DNA of 64,000 nucleotides from Moniliophthora roreri (lineage: Eukaryota; Basidiomycota; Agaricomycetes; Agaricales; Marasmiaceae). Location of the stretch: assembly GCA_001466705.2 (NCBI GenBank), contig LATX02000237.1, positions 124,001-188,000 of the forward strand, given 5' to 3'. The notes beneath the pieces are model-generated. The model was not told the origin of the DNA. It saw only the letters and a list, made by a program, of their open reading frames with translations, and made no database searches. A program made the position numbers and the translations under genes. Shown piece by piece: positions 1 to 10,742 of this stretch (position 1 is the first letter of the stretch; each line of letters starts with the position of its first letter).

Positions 1-1692
1 CAATGCCAAATGCTCGGCATCTCTCTTCGTAGCACTTGTCATCATTGCTTCCCACTGTGACCACTGTTCTCGGATCTAGAAATGCGAGAGGCTTCTCAGA
101 ACTGGTACGAGAGTCATGATATATTTATGGTTGTTTACCTTGAAAGACACAAAGCAGGAATGCAATGCACTCTGGGCAGCAACAAAGAGTTCAGAAGCAC
201 GCGCAGTTTTCTGGGACACGATGCCGTGGACGCCGGATGCAGCGTTAACGGCAGCCAACAACGCCAGCTGAGCGGCATGGAAGGCGCTAAAATTGTCTCG
301 CCGTTCAGCAGCAGTCGATAACCGTAACAATAGCTAAAACTCACTGTTCGATTTCCTGCTCCGCTTTAACCTGATCGGCCTGAACCTCGAGTACCTGGGC
401 GAGAGCCTCGCACATCCTGATGACAGTAACGGCCTGGGAGAAGTAGGGACGCCTAATTTCGGCAGCCTTACGCTTCATACTTGCGTAGTATGCCGGTAGC
501 TTCGCCTTGTATGGTGTTGGTTGAGTTGGGTGGTGAGGTGGGGATACACCCTTATTTATTATGATCTGGACGATAATCGAATGTTCACCTAGTTCAAAGA
601 GACCAGCACAAAGAGACATACCTCAACGACCTTTCGAATAACTATGATCAGCCTTGACCAGCCATCGCCTCTGGGTTTGTCGAATCCTTTACCTCCGCAA
701 AAGTGCTTGGCCTCCCTGGTCACCATACAAGGTCAGCTACACACAGGATATCACTCAAGTCTAACTCACTCTTCGAAGTAGATCCAGACTTCGTCAGTGA
801 GAGTGGTAGTTACTTTGAGCACACGGAAGATGGAGAGGATATAGAGTGCCTGCGAGAATGCCGTTCTAATCCTCTGAGACAAACCATGAGCGTGATTGGA
901 GATTCCGGAACCAAAAAAGGACTTACGACTCGTGCCACGTCCAGTGCGATACCAGTCTGATCCCATCCTCGGATCTGATCCAACATGAATTGAAGATGGA
1001 TCAGAGTCTGTTGAAGATGCGCGTTCTTTTTCTCCTTCAGCAGCAGGGTCTTGATATTGAGCATCCAACCGCTAGCAAGGATATAGAGGCGGCGGATGGT
1101 ACGATTGAAGCAGCTGGCACTAAACAACTGCGGGTGAAGATGAGTGCCCGACTCCTCAAACATGGGGAAGATGAAGGCTTACGCTCTTCTTGCTCATGCC
1201 TTGCTCAATGACTTGCTCCAGCAATTCCATCAAGATCGCAAGGTCACTGAGCTTGCCTTCGAGGTGAAGCTCGAGCTGGATGAACAGCTCGTGTTCCCTG
1301 TCGAGGGCCATGGCCAAATCGAACAATGCCCTGTCAAGGAAGGGAATTGAGTCGAGCAGTCCTTGGATAATCCATAGCAAATGAAGGGCTCACCTCTCCA
1401 GATGGTCAAGGCCATCGGTGTACTTCCCGAAAGCATCCCACCTCGCCGCCTCGTTAACGTGCTGTTCAGAGTCCACGATACCGATCCAGTCGTGGATCTC
1501 GTCGTAGTGAACTCTTGCACTGACGAGGTCCCGAGATAGAGATGAAGCTTCCCATTTGGTCAGGCAAGCATCACGACTGAGCACCTGAATCAGATACTGA
1601 GCGAGACGAGTAGCCTTGTAGTCCTTCTTTGACTTGAAAGTGCAGATGTGGTCGTAAAGCGAAAAGGTTTTGGTTTTGGTGGTCAAGGCCAT
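1..1692 (-). CDS. Unidentified alpha-helical protein, 3' end off the left edge
   Basis: I do not recognise this gene. A good ATG at 1692 opens a 100-codon exon ending in a GTGAGC donor near 1392. Further open segments with plausible splice sites follow on the minus strand: 1326 down to about 1177 (helical, rich in Glu and Leu), about 1090-960, 905-790, then 500-345 (ends VKAEQEIEQ) and 320-150 (Ala-rich, SALHSCF). The last appears to splice onto frames that leave the window at base 1. Composition is helical and soluble, with no signal peptide or membrane segment. I could not join all exons in phase, so the stretch may be two genes, one at 1692-760 and another at 620-1. No domain name can be supported. 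Confidence 0.35.
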
Positions 1693-2459
1693 TGGTGACT
1701 GTTGGTTGTTCTCGGTTATGATTGAAGCTTTGTGAGAGTAGAAAAGATTTGTTTTCTGGAGTGTGGTGCTTCAAGCGTAAGCTCTTTATAGGTCTCTCGA
1801 GTGGATGTTCCTGCTCCTGAATTATGTGGCGCAATCGCGCGCAGTTCTGGAGACCGACGTTACGGTTGATTAATTACCAAATATGTCCACGGAGGATTTG
1901 TGTGCCCGTGACTTTTAGTTTGATAGGACGCGAACTTATTTCGTGATACCTAGGTAGGAGACTGAGCATGAGAAAGGGATGTTTCAGTCAACTTGGCTAC
2001 CAGCGGATCTTGGGCTTCGTACCTTAGCTACATATTTGAGACAGGCATCTCGAATGATTGAATGTATATCAAAAATAATTTGCGTTTACAAGACGACACC
2101 GAACCGAGGGAAGATTGAATAGCTATCGTGAGTCTAGACCGCAAAGGACCCATGTCAAAGCATTGACTAGGTAGCTGCCAATGAATGGAGAGGAACCAGA
2201 CGTCCAAAGAAGTGTCGGTCCTACAAAATTTCGACGATCGAATAAATTGGATAAAGGCCGATCAAAATTTTACATGTCATTCTGGCTTGTACTGGTCGCT
2301 GAAAGGCGAAAAATGAGACGGTGATACGACACAGAAGAGTAGAGAAACGAACCGATTTATTTTATGTAGACTACAATCATCTACCTAACCTTTCGACGAT
2401 CTTCAGTCCCCAACATAAGTCGGCATGTAAACGACCGTAAAAGTTTAATTAACTGGCAC
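1693..2459. other. Intergenic, nothing recognised
   Basis: No open frame of convincing length or codon pattern is visible on either strand. The 5' side should hold the promoter of the minus-strand gene starting at 1692. No RNA gene or repeat was seen. Confidence 0.5.
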
Positions 2460-3260
2460 CATTTCCCATGGAATCTAGGGCATGAAGGGTCACGGTATCT
2501 TTATACATGTCTTGAATCACACAAGGAACCCGCAGAAAATGCTTGTGTGGTTGGCGGTGCGAGCAATCCTTCCTTGAGTAATCTCCTCAGGTATATCTTT
2601 ACAGAAGGAGAACCTCAAGTCAGTGAGAGCAGACTTGGTGGGTGTAAAAAACTCACTTCGTGATACATTTGTCGCCTCTTTGTCGTGCTTCCGATATTCT
2701 ACTCCCGAAAAATCCTTCTCCTATACTACGCTGACTGCCAGCGCATCGGATGGCTAATATGGCGCCTGGGTGCTTGGGACCTTGTTACTCGTGTCTTGGG
2801 TAGTTGTAGGAGTCGGGTGACAGTAAAGCTCACCTATCAAGTATAATGGTCTGAAGCTCCGGCCATGAATAGTGTGCACATAACTCGGCTAGGTTGGATT
2901 GCGAAGAACTCGGGTTTCGGGCGACGAGAATAGACTTCAAGATAACCTCCGGAAGATGTTTCTGTATTCCAATTTCACGAGCAAATGAGTTCACAGCTTC
3001 TCGAACATTGCTTAAAAACTCACCAGTGTCGTGAACGGTTTACTTCGACAGTCAATGTCTCCCGGAACAAGACGTTTCAACCCTAATACTTCGTTTCCTC
3101 CCCATCTCCCGCTGTAGTTGCCACAATTTCGAGAAATAAAAAATTAGGGTAAGAGGTTGAGCACCGAGAAGTGAATCGAGATGAGTGACGCGGCGGAAGA
3201 TGGTGGTTTGGGGTCAGCGTTGCCTACGACGCGCAATCCGCGTTTGTCGTACACTTCTAT
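2460..3260 (-). repeat. Dispersed repeat, copy A, with relic coding exons
   Basis: This stretch resembles the insertion at 9821-10607 along most of its length, for example the shared block around 2690-2750 and 10045-10125. On the minus strand it holds short gene-like segments: an exon containing EIGIQKHLPEVILKSILVAR (about 2975-2910), another containing LGLKRLVPGDIDC (about 3100-3050) and a third containing FSFCKDIPEEITQGRIAR near 2620, each beside GT/AG sites. The frame through the first segment is open here but has a stop in the 10-kb copy. I infer a decayed or poorly conserved gene carried inside a duplicated element. Its family is unknown. Confidence 0.45.
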
Positions 3261-4946
3261 ATCACCATTATCCATATCTCATTCAGCACGTCGCTTTGGG
3301 AACCATGGCTCACAAGACAGGTGTTGTTCCTCTTGTACTGAAACAACCATCTACCGCTTTCCAGTTACTGATATTCGGTTGGAAACATGCCAGCCGCTTC
3401 ACGAATCACAGCGCTTCCGGAAAACTCGACTCGAACTGGATTCTAACGTTATTCCAAAGGATTCAAATTAACGCTACATATCGATTAACCACCAAAGTCA
3501 ATCGAAGATTTTGTTTGCAGACTCGGAGAGGCACTTTCAGTCCGAACATATGGCAGGAAAGCACTGGGAAGGACGCGCTCGACTCGGGTTGCAACTCTGG
3601 TACCTTTGTACCATTGTGTTCTGCTGGTTAACAACGCGGCGCCGTTGACATGAGATTGGTCGGTCAGAATTTGCCTAATTGACGTGGTGGGCGTCCTTTC
3701 TTCCCTCTACTGTTATCGATTGCTTTCTATCACCTCAAGGACGAGTCACTGAGCTTCGAGTTGGCAGGAAGACGGACTCTCCCGAGTCTTTCCGTCAGAA
3801 CGTGGGTTCGCTTTCCCAGAACTTTCATCGAGTAGTTATGTGCCCAGACCTTGTGGTACATATCCCAAAGCCGAAATTCGACGAACCATTTCCAAGGATC
3901 CCATCAGCATGACCGCCGCTCAAAATGTACAGAGAAATTGCTGTTTCAACGATATGAAATTATTCTCATCCCGGGACCTGGCTGAGCGCAATATAAAAGG
4001 GAAGTAGAAGTGTTAGACAGTTGGATCGGAGACTCGGAGGTACGTATACACATGATTTCTTCTGCTTTCTGAAAAGCGATTCATGAAACGGCAATAGACC
4101 CGATGTCACCACTGGATTTAAGTTTCGCAAAGCCGAGGACCAGTTGAGGCTGGGTGAAAATGGAAACGAAGCCTCTTGCAGTATTACAGAGAGTCCAGAA
4201 CAGATCAACAGGATGAAGAATAGACTCATCGAGACTTGAGGGTGTAAGAGGGTGAAGGATATTCAGAGACGCCGAGAGAGAAGAGAAGAACGCACCTTAC
4301 TCGGAAGCCAGCAAACACGTCGAAGACCGAACTCGCATTCCCGCGGACAACATACCCTTTCCCGGTTCGTCGCTCCACGACAACCGTATACCCGTTCCCG
4401 AGCTATGCTCCGAGTCGCGAATCCCAATGATCGTCGCTCACGCCGTTCGACAGCTGAATAGCTGTCCGCTCACTTCTTGACACCTCAATGGCTGAGCCAT
4501 TGTACAAACCCTTCTTGCACCAGTTCCCCGTTGTTTGCACCCTCGGACTTCCATCAATACTCTTTCTTGCTGGACATTGTAGATAGTTTTAGGCTTTACA
4601 ATGGACTCGCTTCGTGTACTTATACCGCGCTAGTCCACAGCTGTACCTCAGATGTTTGTACTCTGACAACGACTGAGGTGAGCTAACTTAGATGTTTTTA
4701 CTCTCATTTTTGCTTACAATCTTTTGTATAGTTCGTACTTGTGATTTTAGGTGAATATATTAGACGTTTGTACACTGACAACGACTGAGTTCGTACTGGT
4801 GATTTTAGATTCTCCTCGCGTTCCGACTTCGGCTTTATCACTCGCTCTCGCATCTTTTGCTTTCGTCTCTAGTTCTCTTACACATGGATCTGCTGATTGA
4901 TTGGATGCCGGGTACTGTATGTAGATGTCGTAGCTTTACCTCAAGG
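3261..4946. other. Gene-poor stretch, no supported gene
   Basis: Plus-strand frames at 3185-3631 and 3679-3912, and a minus-strand frame at 3966-4229, are open but lack start context, splice structure or recognisable motifs. They overlap antisense readings of the copy A relic. A short direct repeat (tttgta-ctctgacaacgactgag) occurs at about 4656-4678 and 4768-4788. I see no RNA gene. Confidence 0.45.
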
Positions 4947-7900
4947 CCATGTTTCTAGCAGACGAGTTTGAATGCGATTGATGCGTCCTCTTACTCCCTC
5001 CACCGTCATCTTCTTCAACGTCGAGCAGAGCTTGGGCCCCGAGATAGTCACTACTTTTTTTCTGGTATCGTTCGTTGAGATTGTAAGTGCCAACACCGTG
5101 ACCATAAGTATGCCGTTTCTCTGCGGCCAATCATCAACTGGCTCATTCACTCTCGGACTCAAAAAGTATGCTCTCCACACCATTCCCTTCCTCCCGAATC
5201 CCAGCCCCCACTTCCTTCCAACATTACCAGTGACCACTCCGTTCGTGATTCTCATGGACTCCTCACAACCAATCAGAATACAAGCCCTTTCGACCATAGC
5301 CGCTCGCCCTCATGTCATTAACAACCCTGTGCACTGCCGCTCCGTCGCCATGATTTTCCCCTCACTACAGCATGTTTCGTGTTCAACACACCTTTCCTTC
5401 GCACCACAACCAACGTCGTCCAGTTTACCATGTTCAACGAAGCACAAAATCTATCTATCAGCGGAAATGCCACGAATGTCGTTCATCGCGATCAATATAA
5501 CGGAGCCACCACTATCATAAACCGGATTGTTCGTACGGGAAGACCAGGGAGGACAGTCGTGGAGAGGGGGAGGAGGAGGCATGATATCGACTCTGAATAC
5601 GATCAGGTAAGTTATGTATTCGCCAACTCTCAACGTCCTATCGTGCTGACTGAGGCTTACTGGATCCAGTATCGCGAGATTATTCGTGGTGATATCCACA
5701 AACTTGAGCGGCTTTCTTCGCAAGACGTCTGGGTTTCCTGGGAATGGAAAGATGGCCAGCCTATTTGGACATGTCAGAGAACCGTTCATCAAGCACGGGT
5801 TTATGGCGACGACAGAGCATTTACAGCAATCTCTTATCATGGGCGAGATGCTAAAAAGGTTTGTTACCTCTCTCTCTTCACTGCTGATTGTCCTCTCATC
5901 ATGTTTGCAGATCTGGAAAAAGGAGTTTATGAAATATTCTCAAGCCGAGTACGCGATACCACTCCTTGACATTCGTCATATTGACCACCCTCAGTGATCC
6001 GGTAGTCTTGCTACAACTATTCGCAATCAATCGCTCAAGGGTACCGACTCTTCTCTTTTATGATGGTATGTAACCATGCTGTTCCAGGCGAATGTTGAAG
6101 GTGACTGAACATTGACGCAGAATGGCTACCCTTGGGTCATTTGTACAGCAAAGTGAAAGAAACTTTTTGGGAGGGCTATTACCTGAAGGTATACACTTGT
6201 GTTTGGTGGCGAAGGGTGGGTCTCTGTTCAGCTACCAGCTTGCAGAATCGACTTACATGCCCTCAGCTAACGCCCAAAGATTTCGGAAGCAAACTGTGGT
6301 TGAATTCGCGAACAGGTCGCATCTCTTCTGGACCCGATGGACCGTACACCTATTTACAACACCCAAGAGTTCCATACAATTGCGAAGATATGCCTTCTGC
6401 AATGGAGATGGCCACCACCGACACTTGTCTCAGATTCTTCAACCAAACTAGAGCTGAGAATATCGACTATGATGTGTTAGAATATGCCTGTGAACAAAAA
6501 TCTTTCACGTGTATTGAGAGCCTCTTGGGTATTGACTCCCCGGATGACCACCCTCACGGCTTCTGGAGGAGGAGCACTTGTGATCGTTGGTTTTGTGAAA
6601 TTTGTGGCTGTATCGCACGCGATGAAGTCCGGGATTTTATAGGCCGGCTACGACTCGACACTGTCTATTCAGGTGCGCAGCTGGACAAGATCGCCATTGT
6701 AAAGGAAGGTCTTGCCTATGCATGGAATACTTGGCAGGATGCGCTGAGTGATCAGACACTGCTTGACGGTGGATTGACAGGGTCCGTGATCTTTTGTTTT
6801 TTTTGCGGATCAATTAAATTCAAAACACTCTATAAGGTTTCGGTTCAATTGGTTCAATGTCGGATCCCAACGTCTATACTGGATTCACTTCGACACTGAA
6901 GTACCCGAAGACGCATGGTTATCGCAGGTCCATAGGTCCGAATTGTCTATTAGTGACTCGGAGACTTGCTGTACGTTCTTGTAGTTGTCTGCTGCCAGTA
7001 TCAATTCACTCGTAACTGACTCGGAGTAGTTATACCTTATCTAGATTTTTGTCTGAATCTAGAACCACGACACAAGCAACTTGGTGTCTCGGATTCGGAA
7101 ACCCTGCCCATTGTCTACCTTTTCCTTCGACCACCACCAATATACCTTGCAGATATTGACTCTTGGTTGAGTCAGGTATCTTTCTGGTCTTTCGACAAGA
7201 ACGGTACCAGTGAGATCCCTGAAACAGAATGTGAATGCTTGGGCCTGCCATACATCACCTTTGGTGAAGTTCTTCTCCGTCTTTATACTTGGCCCAAGTA
7301 CATATATGATGGTCTGCATGCATGGCAGGTCGCCAGGGGCTTTGACCCCGCAACTGTGGATTTTGCTCGCTCTCTCGATCTGCCGATTCTAGAGCCAGCA
7401 ATTAGTCAGTTTGAAGAGATTATTGAACGTGAGATACATCCCCTTGACTCCAACAGTAGATTTGAACTGATCGTGAGCTCACCCGACAGAAGAACCGTTA
7501 GTATGCAGCAGTCCACCCGAGCCTGTCGCCAACTCTGTCCACCGTGACCCCGATGATCCGTCTGCCAGCAGCCAGTTTTCTCCCCTCCCGACACTGGCAG
7601 CAACTCGCATTCCCCAAAGACAGGCACCCCGGAAGCGAAAGCAAGTTCAAGTCGTGATAATCCACGACACGGACTCTGAGTCCGAACCTGAATTCTCATT
7701 GACTTTCCACGCCGAAGCGGAAACGCGTCAAAGTTGCATGAAGTCGTCTGATACGCGCCCCGAATCCGAATCCGAATCCGAGCATCGGTCTCATCGCTTC
7801 TGATTTCCATGCCGAAAGCTACTCCGAGGGCTTCAACAACCTCTCCAATTCTCCTTTTGTTCGCGGCGAATACGAAGTGAAGGTGGTGGGAAGGAAGAAG

Positions 7901-8195
7901 ATGGCACCCATAGTTCCCTCGTCATCTTATCTACCAGTCTTGGAGCGATACATCGTGTTTATTCTTTGACTGTTTTAGTATTATCCCCGGGTTCTTATAC
8001 CGGCAGTATTCATGTGATACTCGTACAGTCTAGATACCCATATACATTACCGTACGACATTTTGGAAATTGAATTACTATCCTGTTCCTGTCCTTCCTGA
8101 AGCTGCATCCCTGACCTCTTCGGTTCTGTTGTTGAAAAGCGGCTCGACCAGAATGTTGTAGATCAGCGGTAAGCATAAAATGATAGGTATAGGTG
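4947..8195 (+). repeat. Segmental duplication, unit A
   Basis: The first unit of a tandem duplication; the second is 9492-13460. Matching blocks run from the left edge (gcgtcctcttrctccctccacc at about 4984 and 9528) through the whole gene into the 3' flank (gataggtataggtgta at about 8182 and its counterpart near 13436). Order and orientation are the same in both. Unit A lacks the 787-bp insertion present in unit B. Edges are set by eye and may be off by tens of bases. Confidence 0.8.
5430..7803 (+). CDS. Basidiomycete lineage-specific protein, copy A (644 aa)
   Basis: A protein of unknown function from a family I know only as expanded uncharacterised proteins of mushrooms. Nine exons join in phase to 1935 nt: 5430-5606, 5670-5858, 5911-5948, 5995-6065, 6121-6215, 6267-6781, 6837-6970, 7027-7428, 7490-7803. 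The ATG follows ttacc and opens MFNEAQNLSISGNATNVVHR. Recognisable blocks in order: RGDIHKLERLS, ARVYGDDRAFTAISYHG, LLQLFAINRSRVPTLLFYDE, a Cys/Trp-rich centre (WRRSTCDRWFCEICGC), WSFDKNGTSEIPETECE and WPKYIYDGLHAWQVARGFDP. The C-terminus has a basic patch PRKRKQ followed by an acidic serine run. There is no signal peptide or membrane segment. The intron at 6216-6266 is 51 nt and in frame, so a retained form would also be open. Its paralogue lies at 10743-12973. Confidence 0.8.
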
Positions 8196-8209
8196 TAGGA
8201 AGAAAGCGC

Positions 8210-9385
8210 TCAATCCTCACGATCCCAACCTGTGTTGCCCATGTCGAGAGCTTCAGACGACTCGATTGAAGGCGGGTATCTTCTGGCCTGAGAGATGCGC
8301 ATGTTAAGCACCTTCTGCCATCCAGTTAGTGCATCTTCGTATTGGCGTTTGAGTACGGACGCCTTCTGTGCGATCAGGAAGGTGCGAGTGTTCAATCCAA
8401 GTAGAGTCAATGCATGATATCAGTGCTCGGAAAGTGGTATAAAAATGGCGAAGCAGACATACGTGCTATTCACCGCCTGATCATTCTATAACTTCCCGCA
8501 AAACTTGGTATGCATACCGAGCCTTCCGATGATGAAAGGTAAGCCTAACAAGGACCTGAACGTGAGTTTTAGACTGTAGCGAGGATCCTCACATCACTTA
8601 CATGTCATCATCACTGCGTTTTATCCTGATTCGGACTCGGAGAACAGAGATGGGGCTTGGATGGGATTGTTTGCGAGAATGAGGTATTCGAGTAGAACGT
8701 TCATCAGAAGCACGAGTCGATCATGACTCTTTGAGAGTCCAGGTACGAGCACTTCGACGTTACCCATGAGAATGGCTCATTGACAGCTAGTAGTGATCCC
8801 AAAGATACTCACCGAATTCTCGAACGCACATATGTATCATCATCCATCTCGTTCACCACCTCTATCTGTTCTTTGATTACCGATCCGGGTCTTTTCTACG
8901 GTAGGCAGAAGGAACTAGTGAGATCATACGAGAGAAAAAGAAAAGCGTACCTTCCCAGAGCAAGTTGCATCCTGATTCCACACCCTGGTCCATTCCGGAA
9001 ATGTTTGTGGGCTCGGAGGTGTTGGATGTCGACTCGGCGATTTCTAACTTACTCGCAGAGAATGAGAGCCGGTCAGAAAGACACGCACGTTTGAGAAAAG
9101 GTAACATACGTCGTGTAATCTAGGACTGTGCGAGGCGATTGAGTTGGCAATTGAAACACGGACGATTCCCAGGACCTGCAAATGAGTTAGATTCCGAGTA
9201 AACAACACGAGAAGGAACATACACACCAGCCTTGTAATAAAACTATCGATTGAATCTGCCAACTTGGCATTTTCATGCGAAGGGGGTCGTGCTGAACGCG
9301 AGGAATGAGACACGTGCCGATTTAATTTTAAGGAGCGGAAGGAACTTGAGATCTCCAGGTGTACTTTGAGTGTGTCGGGCAGCAT
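8210..9385 (-). CDS. Unidentified minus-strand gene between the duplicated units
   Basis: Not recognised. An ATG at 9385 opens a 53-codon exon ending KLADSIDSFITRL before a GTGTGT donor. It can join VLGIVRVSIANSIASHSPRL (9181-9115) and then KSPSRHPTPPSPQTF (about 9040). Further open pieces read EVVNEMDDDTYVRSRI (about 8860-8815), VLVPGLSKSHDRLVLLMNVL (about 8755) and finally SVLKRQYEDALTGWQKVL ending in a stop at 8210-8212. Several joins are uncertain and I could not close the whole frame, so it may be a degraded gene. No domain is evident. Confidence 0.3.
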
Positions 9386-9793
9386 TCCTTAGAAGATCTT
9401 GTTTGAAAAAATCAGACATTAGCCTTAAGACAGAGTGAACCAAATCAAAACGTACCGATACCTCGGTTGAATGGCAGTGTACCATATGTAGGTGTATGTT
9501 TCTAACAAGTACGCCGCGATTGGTGCGTCCTCTTGCTCCCTCCACCATCATTTCTTCAACGTCAAGCCCCAAGATGGTCACTGCTATTGTTCGTTGAGAT
9601 TGTAAGTGCCAACGCCGTAGATGATGTCACTCACTTGAACCAGAAACTTCCACTGCCAGGACTATACACCCTTCCTCCCCAATCACGTAGCACGTTTGCC
9701 TCCACTTCCGTCCAACACCACCAGTGACCATTCTACTCGCACTTCTCATGGCCTTTCTCACAACCACCAAACCAGAATACAAGCCCTTTAGAT

Positions 9794-9820
9794 CATAGCC
9801 GCTCGTCCTTATGCTATTAA
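9794..9820. repeat. 27-bp direct repeat, left flank of insertion
   Basis: Reads catagccgctcgtccttatg followed by ctattaa. It recurs at 10608-10634 with one base changed. Unit A has only one copy of this sequence (about 5296-5322), so it brackets material added in unit B. Confidence 0.75.
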
Positions 9821-10607
9821 AGTCAGGGGATCAAGGTACACGGCGTTGAATCTGAATGTACATGAATTTTATACATGCCTTGAATCGTGCGAGGAACCCA
9901 CAGAAAACCTTGCGTAGCTGGCGGTGTGAGCAATCCTTGAGCAATCTCCACTCGGGTGTATCTTCATAGAATACATTAAGTTAGTGAGAGCAGACTCGGC
10001 AGCTATGAGGAACTCACTGCGGGAGAGATTTGTCACCTCTTTGTCATGCTTCCGATTGGCTTCTGATATCCTACTCCCGAGAAATCCTTCTCCTATACTA
10101 TGCTGACTGCCAGCACATCGGATGGTCAGCGTTTCTTGGGTCCTTGTAAACGCGTGCGTTGAGCGGTTGTAGGAATCGAGTGACGGTAGAGCTGAGCAAT
10201 TAATCTAACACTCCGATCATAGGTAGTGTGCGAAGAACTCGACCGTGTTGAGAATTTGGATTTCAGAAGACGAGAATAGATTTCAGGGTAGCCTCTGTAT
10301 AATGTTTCTGTATCCCAATTTAATGAGCTCACCAGCGTCGTGGACAGTTTATTCTGACAATCAACGTTTCCCAGAACAAGACACTTCGACCCTAGTACTT
10401 CGTGTCCTATCCATCTCCTGTTGTAGTCACCACAGTGTTGAGCAAAAAGAAAACTGGGGCAGGAGACTAAGCGCCGAGAGGTGAATCGAGGTGAACGACG
10501 CGGCGGAAGATGGTCAGGTCTGGAGTCAACGTTGCTAAAATGCTCAGGCTCTCCACGCGCAATCCGCATTTGTCATATGCTTCCGCTGCCACCTTCGGCA
10601 TCTGATG
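9821..10607 (-). mobile_element. 787-bp insertion related to the 2.5-kb repeat
   Basis: Present in unit B, absent from the matching place in unit A, and bounded by 27-bp direct repeats. Its content is homologous to 2460-3260. The minus-strand frame that reads as IGIQKHLPEVILKSI in copy A is shifted and stopped here, and about 40 bases are missing near 10320, so it looks like a decayed copy. I see no transposase, terminal inverted repeat or poly-A tail. It could be a small non-autonomous element or a duplicated gene fragment. Confidence 0.55.
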
Positions 10608-10634
10608 CATAGCCGCTCGTCCTTATGCCATTAA
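10608..10634. repeat. 27-bp direct repeat, right flank of insertion
   Basis: Right copy of the direct repeat at 9794-9820, differing at one position (t to c). It restores the alignment with unit A immediately downstream. Confidence 0.75.
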
Positions 10635-10742
10635 CGTTGAAACCTTATTGCACTGCCGCTCTGTCGCCGTGATTTTTCTCTCACTACAGCATGCCTCGTA
10701 TTCAATACGCCTTTCCCTCACACCACCACCACCTAGTCTACA

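Noticed and set aside
3185..3631. 148-codon plus-strand open frame
   Set aside because: No homologue pattern or splice context; it lies over the antisense of the copy A relic, whose minus-strand reading looks more protein-like.
7406..7810. 134-codon minus-strand frame opposite copy A
   Set aside because: It is antisense to the last exons of the 644-aa gene, and its Arg/Ile run mirrors the coding repeat gaatccgaatcc.
10126..10569. 147-codon minus-strand frame in the insertion
   Set aside because: Out of register with the conserved frame of the related copy at 2.5-3.2 kb; it is open by chance after a deletion.
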